This document shows positions 7,623-13,072 of a DNA stretch of 13,072 nucleotides, one piece after another. The position numbers and the translations under genes were made by a program. The DNA is taken from the NCBI GenBank assembly GCA_934183145.1, contig CAKPSA010000029.1, positions 1 to 13,072 of the forward strand. Direction: 5' to 3'. The notes under the pieces were generated by a model that did not search any database, was not told the DNA's origin, and was given only the letters and a program-made list of their open reading frames with translations. How positions within the stretch are numbered: position 1 is the first letter of the stretch; every line of letters begins with the position of its first letter. Origin of the DNA: an uncultured Veillonella sp. (GTDB lineage: Bacteria; Bacillota; Negativicutes; Veillonellales; Veillonellaceae).

Positions 7623-9146
7623 TTATTCAGCTGCTTCTTCTTCAGCTTCAATATACTTAGGAGCTTCTGGTTTCATCAATGGGAACAACAATACATCGCG
7701 GATGGATGCAGAGTCTGTTAAGAACATAACAAGACGGTCAATACCAACACCTAAACCAGCTGTTGGAGGTAAACCGTATTCAAGAGCAGTAACGAAGTCT
7801 TCATCCATGCGGTGAGCTTCATCATCACCAGCTTCACGTTCTTTCAATTGATCCAAGAAACGTTGTTTTTGATCGATTGGGTCATTTAACTCGGAGAAGC
7901 CATTTGCCAATTCACGACCATAAATGAATGCTTCAAAACGTTCTGTAGCCAATGGATTTTCACGACTTGCTTTAGCAAGTGGAGAAATTTCTTTTGGATG
8001 ACCATATACGATAGTTGGTTGAATCAAGTTTTCTTCTACATAATCTTCGAAGCAAAGATTTAAGATTTTACCAATACCATCATTTTCTGTATATTCTACA
8101 TTTAAGCGATCTGCAATAGCACGAGCTTCTTCTACAGTAGTCACTGCATCAAAGTCTTCACCAGTGTATTTTTTTACACCTTCAGCCATTGTGATACGAT
8201 TCCAAGGTGGAGTCAAATTGATTTCTGTACCTTGATATGTAATTTCTTGTGTACCTAGAACTTCTTGAGCACAGTAAGACACAAGATTTTCAGTTAAACG
8301 AATTGCATCCTCTACATCGCCATAAGCTTGGTAGGATTCAATAGTAGTGAACTCTGGATTATGACGGTTGTCGATACCTTCGTTACGGAAGCAACGGTTC
8401 ATTTCGAATACACGGTCCATACCACCAACAATTAAGCGTTTTAGGTACAATTCTGGTGCAATACGCATGTAAATATCGATATCAAGCGCATTGTGGTGTG
8501 TAATGAATGGACGAGCAGCAGCACCACCAGGAATAGCATGCATCATTGGTGTTTCTACTTCCATAAAGCCATCACGCATCATATATTCGCGAATCTTAGC
8601 AACGATTTGGGAGCGTTTTACAAATGTATCACGCACTTCAGGGTTTACAATCAAATCAACATAACGTTGACGGTAACGAAGTTCTGTATCCTTTAAACCA
8701 TGCCATTTTTCTGGTAATGGACGTAAAGATTTGGATAACAAAGTTAATTTGTTAACTTTAATTGTAACTTCCCCTGTATGAGTTTTAAATACGTGACCTT
8801 CAACACCGATAATATCACCGATATCGAGCATTTTTACGTATTTATAAGCCTCTTCACCCAATACATCTTTACGGAAATATACTTGAATATCGCCAGATTT
8901 ATCACGCATATTCGCAAATGCTGTTTTACCATGGGAACGGATTGTCATCAAACGACCTGCAATAACTACAGGTTGACCGTCATATTTCAAGAAGAAGTCA
9001 TCTTTAATGTCTTTTGCATTATCTTTTACAACAAAACGTTGACCAAATGGATAGATACCATCCGCTTCGTATTCAGCCAATTTGTCGCGGCGAATTTGCA
9101 TTTGCTCATTCAGCTCTTCTTGTACATTTTTAATTTCTTCACTCAT
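7623..9146 (-). CDS. lysS: Lysyl-tRNA synthetase, class II
   Basis: Charges tRNA-Lys with lysine in the cytosol. At 507 aa it is the usual length (E. coli ~505). The N-terminal OB-fold anticodon-binding domain spans about 55-140 ([18 protein letters not shown], then GDIIGVEG). The catalytic domain has motif 1 around 180-203, GGAAARPF at 207-214, motif 2 at 246-272 with [17 protein letters not shown], and motif 3 [15 protein letters not shown] at 464-478. The ATG has SD GAGG (9154-9157) seven bases upstream. The gene starts 29 bp after greA, and greA-lysS is a common Firmicutes pairing, so they are probably co-transcribed. No T-box leader precedes it. A strong terminator follows. Confidence 0.97.
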   Translation of the reverse strand: MSEEIKNVQEELNEQMQIRRDKLAEYEADGIYPFGQRFVVKDNAKDIKDDFFLKYDGQPVVIAGRLMTIRSHGKTAFANMRDKSGDIQVYFRKDVLGEEAYKYVKMLDIGDIIGVEGHVFKTHTGEVTIKVNKLTLLSKSLRPLPEKWHGLKDTELRYRQRYVDLIVNPEVRDTFVKRSQIVAKIREYMMRDGFMEVETPMMHAIPGGAAARPFITHHNALDIDIYMRIAPELYLKRLIVGGMDRVFEMNRCFRNEGIDNRHNPEFTTIESYQAYGDVEDAIRLTENLVSYCAQEVLGTQEITYQGTEINLTPPWNRITMAEGVKKYTGEDFDAVTTVEEARAIADRLNVEYTENDGIGKILNLCFEDYVEENLIQPTIVYGHPKEISPLAKASRENPLATERFEAFIYGRELANGFSELNDPIDQKQRFLDQLKEREAGDDEAHRMDEDFVTALEYGLPPTAGLGVGIDRLVMFLTDSASIRDVLLFPLMKPEAPKYIEAEEEAAE

Positions 9147-9175
9147 GTTATCGCCTCTTCGTCAGTAAATGTAAA

Positions 9176-9649
9176 TTATTGGATTGCTAACACTTTGAAT
9201 GTAACAGGACCATCTGGTGTGGAAACTTCTACTTCATCACCTTTACGTTTGCCCAAAATAGCTTTACCTACAGGAGATTCGTTAGAGATACGATTGTTAA
9301 ATGGATCCGCTTCAGAGGAACCAACGATAACATATTCTAATTCATCATTGTACATTGTATCTAATACAGTTACTTTGCTACCTACGGATACAACATCACC
9401 TTTTACGGATTCGTCGATGATTTTCGCAGTGTTAATTTTATTTTCAAGCTCTACAATATGACCTTCGATGAAAGCTTGTTCATTTTTTGCATCATCATAT
9501 TCAGAGTTTTCACTGATATCGCCATATTCAATAGCAGTCTTAATACGTTCAGACACTTCAATACGACGTACAGATTTATAATACGTTAATTCTTCTTCTA
9601 ATTTCTTTAAACCTTCGGCGGTAAGTAATGTTTCTTTTACGTCTGCCAT
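9176..9649 (-). CDS. greA: Transcript cleavage/elongation factor GreA
   Basis: Binds the secondary channel of RNA polymerase and triggers cleavage of backtracked RNA, rescuing stalled complexes. At 157 aa it is the standard length. The N-terminal coiled-coil spans about 1-75, with its tip at [16 protein letters not shown] (43-58). Asp44 and Glu47 are the acidic tip residues that deliver Mg2+ to the polymerase active site. The C-terminal FKBP-like domain follows (from ~80; [23 protein letters not shown], then [18 protein letters not shown]). The ATG is preceded by GTGGGG at 9655-9660. A consensus promoter and then a terminator hairpin lie between dusB and greA, so its expression is probably attenuated. 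lysS lies downstream. Confidence 0.97.
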   Translation of the reverse strand: MADVKETLLTAEGLKKLEEELTYYKSVRRIEVSERIKTAIEYGDISENSEYDDAKNEQAFIEGHIVELENKINTAKIIDESVKGDVVSVGSKVTVLDTMYNDELEYVIVGSSEADPFNNRISNESPVGKAILGKRKGDEVEVSTPDGPVTFKVLAIQ

Positions 9650-9682
9650 GGGTACCCCACTCTTTCTACATATAAATAAAAT

Positions 9683-9714
9683 AAGAAAAAAGTGCCATAG
9701 TAAGATGACACCTT
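9683..9714 (-). terminator. Terminator/attenuator in the greA leader
   Basis: On the minus strand GTGTCAT (9705-9711) pairs with ATGGCAC (9692-9698) around a 6-nt loop. The pairing extends by about three bases (AAG with the first Ts) into a TTTTTTCTT run. It lies downstream of the greA promoter and about 35 nt before the greA ATG. It would therefore act both on greA's own transcripts and on read-through from dusB. An alternative AAGAT/ATCTT pairing (9715-9719 with 9702-9706) would disrupt its 5' arm. Confidence 0.85.
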
Positions 9715-9741
9715 ATCTTTTATTTCTAAATTATCTCAACC

Positions 9742-9770
9742 ATTATATAAAAATACTGTACATTTGTCAA
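9742..9770 (-). promoter_or_regulatory. Consensus promoter of greA-lysS
   Basis: On the minus strand TTGACA (9765-9770) and TATAAT (9742-9747) are separated by exactly 17 bp, a full match to the housekeeping sigma consensus. It begins just after the dusB stop codon. Expected start is near 9734-9736. Confidence 0.93.
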
Positions 9771-9775
9771 TCTGA

Positions 9776-10762
9776 CTACATTTCAGCCAGTATTTTACGG
9801 TATGATTCTAGCTCATTGTGAAAGCTTGTTACGGTATGAATTGTATTCACCCGATTGCGCCAATATGCAGATTCAGGAAGGCCCTTCATATACCACCCTG
9901 CATGGGTACGGATTTCCTTAACAGCCATACTCTCACCCTTGTATTGGCACAATAAATCAAAATGCTGTAACAACATATCGAGACGTTCAATATCGGTCGG
10001 AGCCGGTAATACTTCACCAGTCGCTAAATAATGGTGAATGCGACCGAAAATCCACGGATTCCCCTGGGCACCTCGGCCAACCATTATCGCATCACACCCA
10101 GTTTCATCGAGCATGCGTTTCGCATCCTCTGGTTCTACTATATCACCATTGCCAATTACAGGTACAGATACTGCCTCTTTTACAGCCTTAATATAAGACC
10201 AGTCCGCATGACCACTATACATCTGTTCCTTTGTACGACCATGTACGGCGATAGCCGCCACACCAGTAGATTCGATACGCTTAGCAAAGTCTACTACATT
10301 GATAGAATCACTATCCCAACCAATACGTATTTTCACTGTTACAGGCACATCAACAGCCTTAACTGCAGCCTCTGCTACGCGTGCAGCTAAGTCAGGATTC
10401 TTCATAAGTGCAGAGCCATCACCGGAGGAAACGACTTTTTTAACAGGACAGCCCATATTGATATCTACAATATCGGCCCCCGCATCAGCTACAACCTTTG
10501 CACCGATGGCAATCGCCTCTGGATTAGACCCGAAGATTTGCATAGAAACAGGTCGCTCTACCTCTTCAAGACGCAACAATTCATGAGTGCGCTCATTTTT
10601 ATATTTAATGCCCATAGCACTTACCATTTCAGTACATACCAAGGCGGCGCCATGCTCTTTAGCAAGTAAACGATAGGCAATATCGCTAACCCCTGCCATT
10701 GGCGCTAATATGGCTTGCCCGTCAATTTTGACGGACCCTATTTGCCATTGTTTATTGTTCAT
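9776..10762 (-). CDS. dusB: tRNA-dihydrouridine synthase (DusB type)
   Basis: FMN- and NADPH-dependent enzyme that reduces specific uridines in the tRNA D-loop to dihydrouridine. The 328-aa length is normal for DusB. The TIM-barrel landmarks are LAPMAGVSD (19-27) for FMN binding, [11 protein letters not shown] (100-110) with catalytic Cys105, VKIRIGW (143-149), AVHGRT (172-177), GNGDI (204-208) and [11 protein letters not shown] (229-239). The C-terminal helical tRNA-binding domain follows. The placement next to greA-lysS and downstream of coaX is common in Firmicutes. The likely SD, AGGGG (10775-10779), is rather far (12 nt) from the ATG. A terminator hairpin ends about 20 nt before the ATG, leaving no room for a promoter between it and the gene. 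Confidence 0.94.
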   Translation of the reverse strand: MNNKQWQIGSVKIDGQAILAPMAGVSDIAYRLLAKEHGAALVCTEMVSAMGIKYKNERTHELLRLEEVERPVSMQIFGSNPEAIAIGAKVVADAGADIVDINMGCPVKKVVSSGDGSALMKNPDLAARVAEAAVKAVDVPVTVKIRIGWDSDSINVVDFAKRIESTGVAAIAVHGRTKEQMYSGHADWSYIKAVKEAVSVPVIGNGDIVEPEDAKRMLDETGCDAIMVGRGAQGNPWIFGRIHHYLATGEVLPAPTDIERLDMLLQHFDLLCQYKGESMAVKEIRTHAGWYMKGLPESAYWRNRVNTIHTVTSFHNELESYRKILAEM

Positions 10763-10781
10763 ATAATTCTATATCCCCTAA

Positions 10782-10809
10782 CAAAAAGGGTACAGCATAA
10801 GCTGTACCC
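10782..10809 (-). terminator. Terminator between coaX and dusB
   Basis: On the minus strand GGGTACAGC (10801-10809) pairs perfectly over 9 bp with GCTGTACCC (10788-10796) around loop TTAT, followed by TTTTTG. It is a strong intrinsic terminator by sequence. The T-run ends 20 nt before the dusB ATG. A competing TGTAC/GTACA pairing (10814-10818 with 10803-10807) overlaps its 5' arm. Confidence 0.9.
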
Positions 10810-10825
10810 GAATGTACACTACTTC

Positions 10826-10852
10826 GTTACATATATGTAACTATATTATAGT
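10826..10852. repeat. Two overlapping palindromes in the coaX-dusB gap
   Basis: GTTACATATATGTAAC (10826-10841) is a perfect 16-bp palindrome. It overlaps by two bases a second one, ACTATA-t-TATAGT (10840-10852), which on the minus strand contains a TATAAT hexamer (10845-10850) without a good -35. It could be an operator over a weak dusB promoter or simply a 3' hairpin of the coaX mRNA. Confidence 0.5.
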
Positions 10853-10856
10853 AGCA

Positions 10857-11624
10857 TTATTTATTTCTTTCGTAAATAAGGCGTAAGCCTTCTAATGTAA
10901 GCATAGGTTCTACATGATCAATGCAGTCCGTAGCACTGCTGATAAGTTGTGCCAAACCACCTGTAGCCACAACAGTTACATGATCGCCCATTTCGGCTTT
11001 CATACGAGATACAAGACCTTCCACTTGGCCTACATAGCCATAGAACATACCAGACTGCATAGAAGATACTGTGTTACGACAAATTACTTGCCCTGGATCT
11101 CTTACATCAATACGTGGCAATTTAGCAGCCCGTTGGAACAGCGCCTCTGCAGAAATTGTGACACCTGGTGTAATAACGCCACCCATATAATCGCCATTGC
11201 CTTTAACAGCACAATAGGTAGTTGCTGTACCAAAGTCGATAATTATTAAATCCCCTTTATATTGTTCATGTGCTGCTACAGCATTTACAATACGGTCAGC
11301 CCCTACTTCACGAGGATTATCATACTTAATAGCGATACCGGTCTTAGTGCCAGGCCCAACAATAAGAGGGTTTACATTGAAATAACGTAAACAAACGCGC
11401 TCTAATGTAGGCATCAATGGTGGCACAACTGAGGAAATGATGATATCTTTAATATCCTTCACATCAACCTTACGATCATGGAAGAACAGGTTCATCATCA
11501 ACATGCCATATTCATCGGTGGTCCGTACGCGATCCGTGGAAATACGCCAGTGACCCACAAGTTCTGTCTTGTCGTATACACCGAGAACAATATTGGTGTT
11601 CCCCACATCAATTACTAATAACAT
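10857..11624 (-). CDS. coaX: Type III pantothenate kinase
   Basis: Phosphorylates pantothenate, the first committed step of coenzyme A synthesis, in the cytosol. Type III enzymes are not feedback-inhibited by CoA and need a monovalent cation. At 255 aa it is the normal length. ASKHA-fold motifs are [11 protein letters not shown] (1-11, phosphate loop with Asp6), [10 protein letters not shown] (108-117, with the catalytic Asp110), [13 protein letters not shown] (128-140) and GGVITPGV (148-155). The ATG is nine bases after the birA stop, and its SD, AGGAGG, overlaps that stop codon. The two genes are therefore probably translationally coupled. The birA-coaX pair is widely conserved in Firmicutes. 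A terminator follows the gene. Confidence 0.96.
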   Translation of the reverse strand: MLLVIDVGNTNIVLGVYDKTELVGHWRISTDRVRTTDEYGMLMMNLFFHDRKVDVKDIKDIIISSVVPPLMPTLERVCLRYFNVNPLIVGPGTKTGIAIKYDNPREVGADRIVNAVAAHEQYKGDLIIIDFGTATTYCAVKGNGDYMGGVITPGVTISAEALFQRAAKLPRIDVRDPGQVICRNTVSSMQSGMFYGYVGQVEGLVSRMKAEMGDHVTVVATGGLAQLISSATDCIDHVEPMLTLEGLRLIYERNK

Positions 11625-11633
11625 GAATGCCTC

Positions 11634-12608
11634 CTATTTGCGCGGACGAATTGACACGTCCCCTGCCACAATACGTTTAACTGTCCCATCAGGGATTCTT
11701 ACTAACAAATTACCGTCTTCATCAATATCTGTAGCTACCCCTTCATAGGTATTTCCTGGTGCTCTCACTTCAATTTCCTCACCAAGCGTTACCGACAATT
11801 GGCGCCATTCATTTAGAGTTTCCTCAAAACCGCTATCGAGAACTTCATAATATTGATGTTCTAAAGATTCTAATATAATTTTAAAAGCTTCCGTCCGCTC
11901 AACATCAATACCTTCCATAGCTAAGGATGTAGCAATCAGCTTCAATTCTTCTGGGAGCTCTTCTTGTTTAGTCTTTACATTGACCCCTATGCCCATAACA
12001 ATATAGGAAATTTCCTCCATAGAGCCGGACATTTCAGTCAAGATACCAACTAATTTACGACCATTCACAAGAATATCATTGGGCCATTTAATACCTGCAT
12101 CGGTAAGCCCCATTTTATGGAATGCTTTTGTTAAGGCCACTGCTGCCATCAAGGTACATTTCGGTGCTTCTACAGGTGCAAAGTCAGGGCGCAAAATGAG
12201 ACTAAACCATAGACCTTTCCCGAATGGAGAGTACCAGCCCCGCGACAAACGACCGCGGCCAGCAGCCTGTTCCTCTGTAACAACAACCGTGCCTTCTTCT
12301 GCACCTTGTTGTGCTAAGCGACGAGCTTCTAAGTTAGTTGATTCGGTAGTGTCCATATAGACATACCGTTTGCCAAATACATCTGTTTTTAAGATTTGCT
12401 TCATTGCTAATGGACTCAACAAATCAGGTTCCTCCAATAATCGATACCCCCTCTTGGTATAAGATTCTATTTTGTAGCCTTTTTGACGTAATGCTTTAAT
12501 ATGCTTCCAAATAGCTGTGCGCGAAACATGACACGCTTCCGACATATCTTGTCCCGATACGAAACTACCTTGGTTTTGTCTCAAGAATTCTAATACTTCA
12601 TCACGCAT
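11634..12608 (-). CDS. birA: Bifunctional biotin-protein ligase / biotin operon repressor
   Basis: Activates biotin to biotinyl-AMP and attaches it to biotin carboxyl carrier proteins. The biotinyl-AMP-bound dimer can also repress transcription. The 324-aa protein is the group II (DNA-binding) form. Residues 1 to ~60 are a winged helix with recognition segment HVSRTAIWKHIKALRQKGY (27-45). The catalytic domain carries ESTNLEARR (89-97), AAGRGRLSRGW (115-125, the biotinyl-AMP loop) and KWPNDILVNGRKLVGIL (174-190). The C-terminal SH3-like domain is about 275-324. The start is supported by GGGG at 12618-12621. BirA-like half-sites lie across its promoter, suggesting autoregulation. No biotin synthesis genes are in the window. 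Veillonella-type lactate metabolism uses biotin-dependent carboxylase/decarboxylase enzymes, a likely role for the ligase. Confidence 0.96.
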   Translation of the reverse strand: MRDEVLEFLRQNQGSFVSGQDMSEACHVSRTAIWKHIKALRQKGYKIESYTKRGYRLLEEPDLLSPLAMKQILKTDVFGKRYVYMDTTESTNLEARRLAQQGAEEGTVVVTEEQAAGRGRLSRGWYSPFGKGLWFSLILRPDFAPVEAPKCTLMAAVALTKAFHKMGLTDAGIKWPNDILVNGRKLVGILTEMSGSMEEISYIVMGIGVNVKTKQEELPEELKLIATSLAMEGIDVERTEAFKIILESLEHQYYEVLDSGFEETLNEWRQLSVTLGEEIEVRAPGNTYEGVATDIDEDGNLLVRIPDGTVKRIVAGDVSIRPRK

Positions 12609-12626
12609 AGTTTAGAGCCCCTTTCT

Positions 12627-12659
12627 TTGTCAACCTAGGTTTACAATTCGATTGTACAA
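12627..12659. promoter_or_regulatory. Putative BirA operator at the birA promoter
   Basis: TTGTCAACC (12627-12635) and GGTTTACAA (12638-12646) form a palindrome matching 9 of 10 bases per arm, with a 2-bp centre counted between the 9-mers. GGTTTACAA equals the half-site known for BirA operators in E. coli. A third, weaker half-site ATTGTACAA (12651-12659) lies exactly 15 bp after the first, the usual spacing between BirA half-sites. A further inverted repeat TACAAT-tcg-ATTGTA spans 12642-12656. The cluster covers the -10 element and the start point of birA. Confidence 0.55.
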
Positions 12660-12679
12660 GTGTACCCTATAAAATGCAA
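12651..12679 (-). promoter_or_regulatory. Promoter of birA-coaX
   Basis: On the minus strand TTGCAT (12674-12679) and TACAAT (12651-12656) are separated by 17 bp, placing the start near 12644 and giving a leader of about 36 nt. The -10 lies inside the putative BirA operator. Confidence 0.7.
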
Positions 12680-12699
12680 GGATTATTTAAAATAATTAA

Positions 12700-12708
12700 T
12701 GGTATAAT
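12700..12708 (+). promoter_or_regulatory. Promoter of the ThrE-like gene (extended -10)
   Basis: TGGTATAAT is a perfect -10 with the TGn extension; no clear -35 is seen. Expected start is near 12715, leaving about 65 nt before the ATG at 12780. It is divergent from the birA promoter, with the two -10 elements about 47 bp apart. Confidence 0.65.
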
Positions 12709-12730
12709 ACATGTAGTATTAAATTATACC
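12701..12730. repeat. Nested inverted repeats over the ThrE-like promoter
   Basis: GGTATAAT (12701-12708) and ATTATACC (12723-12730) are perfect inverted arms 14 bp apart. Inside them TAATAC (12705-12710) and GTATTA (12716-12721) form a second perfect pair around 5 bp. They cover the -10 and start site, where a repressor could bind. A copy of TTGTACAA follows at 12731-12738; the same octamer occurs at 12652-12659 near birA. Confidence 0.5.
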
Positions 12731-12779
12731 TTGTACAAAAGATAACAATAGTATGGTCTATCATTATCTAGGGAGATAT

Positions 12780-13072
12780 ATGCAACAATTTACATTAGAA
12801 GAAAAAAATGAAGTTCTAGAGAACCCGTTTATCCATATACACCGAAAACTTGATGTCCTATTAAACATAGGCAAGCTACTCATGGAATGTGGTGCAGATA
12901 CAAATCGAATTATTGAAGAGATGTTAAAATCAGCCACTTTTATGGGGATACCTCATAATTATTTAAATATTCATATTTCATATACCACTATCATGGTGAA
13001 TCTATTGCATAAAGAGCGTTCCATAACAGTTTTTAGAAAAACACCAGTTCATGTACCCAATATGGCCATGAT
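12780..13072 (+). CDS. ThrE/DUF1212-type threonine/serine exporter, N-terminal part (3' end beyond window)
   Basis: Translated from the ATG at 12780, 97 codons are visible before the window ends. The segment LDVLLNIGKLLMECGADTNRIIEEML (about residues 24-49), followed by alternating hydrophobic strands such as LNIHISYTTIMVNL, matches the start of ThrE/YjjP-like proteins (Pfam ThrE, PF06738). The typical pattern there is a hydrophobic helix, then LL..GA.T.RVE. Family members export threonine/serine. In many Firmicutes this DUF1212 half is paired with a separate small DUF3815 (ThrE_2) protein, which would lie to the right, unseen. The SD is GGGAG at 12771-12775. It is transcribed divergently from birA. 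The family call is fairly firm; substrate is unproven here. Confidence 0.8.
   Translation, partial: MQQFTLEEKNEVLENPFIHIHRKLDVLLNIGKLLMECGADTNRIIEEMLKSATFMGIPHNYLNIHISYTTIMVNLLHKERSITVFRKTPVHVPNMAM

Noticed and set aside
9147..9175. Separate promoter between greA and lysS
   Set aside because: The gap is only 29 bp and is taken up by the lysS SD. Co-transcription is the simpler reading.
8778..9461. 227-codon open frame on the plus strand across lysS and greA
   Set aside because: It is antisense to two strongly conserved genes, has no convincing SD, and its protein shows no recognisable domain or sensible composition.
1..13072. Mobile element, phage, CRISPR, toxin-antitoxin or defence system
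   Set aside because: All frames with real coding character are core metabolic or translation genes. I saw no transposase, integrase, regular spaced repeats, or tRNA-like attachment sites.

Overview
The window looks like a piece of a low-GC chromosome from the Negativicutes, most probably Veillonella or a close relative. This is inferred from the base composition, the gene set and the protein sequences, without any database search. Eight complete genes and the 5' two thirds of serS lie on the minus strand. One gene at the right edge runs on the plus strand and is cut by the window. No mobile element, CRISPR array, rRNA or tRNA is visible, so this reads as ordinary core chromosome whose main interest is in its RNA and operator signals.

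Layout from left to right, with minus-strand genes transcribed right to left: serS (seryl-tRNA synthetase, partial); a cation-diffusion-facilitator transporter; a guanine salvage/catabolism unit made of a guanine deaminase (guaD) and an AzgA-type purine permease, preceded by a consensus promoter, a guanine-class riboswitch aptamer and an overlapping 13-bp terminator; a fold-type-I ornithine decarboxylase with its own promoter region; then the cluster birA-coaX-dusB-greA-lysS. That cluster is read from birA to lysS, with a terminator hairpin between coaX and dusB and another between dusB and greA. Divergent from birA is the start of a ThrE/DUF1212-type threonine/serine exporter subunit.

How the parts work together: the permease should import guanine or hypoxanthine and GuaD converts guanine to xanthine. 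The riboswitch geometry predicts that guanine turns this pair on, which suits a catabolic pathway. The decarboxylase makes putrescine (possibly also cadaverine), which in Veillonella is reported as a covalent part of the peptidoglycan. The right-hand cluster is housekeeping: biotin ligase/repressor, pantothenate kinase (first step of CoA synthesis), tRNA-dihydrouridine synthase, transcript cleavage factor and lysyl-tRNA synthetase.

The points most worth checking are the predicted ON-type guanine riboswitch, the consensus promoter followed directly by a terminator in front of greA, the BirA-like half-sites over birA's own promoter, and a CDF transporter that lacks the usual metal-site histidine.
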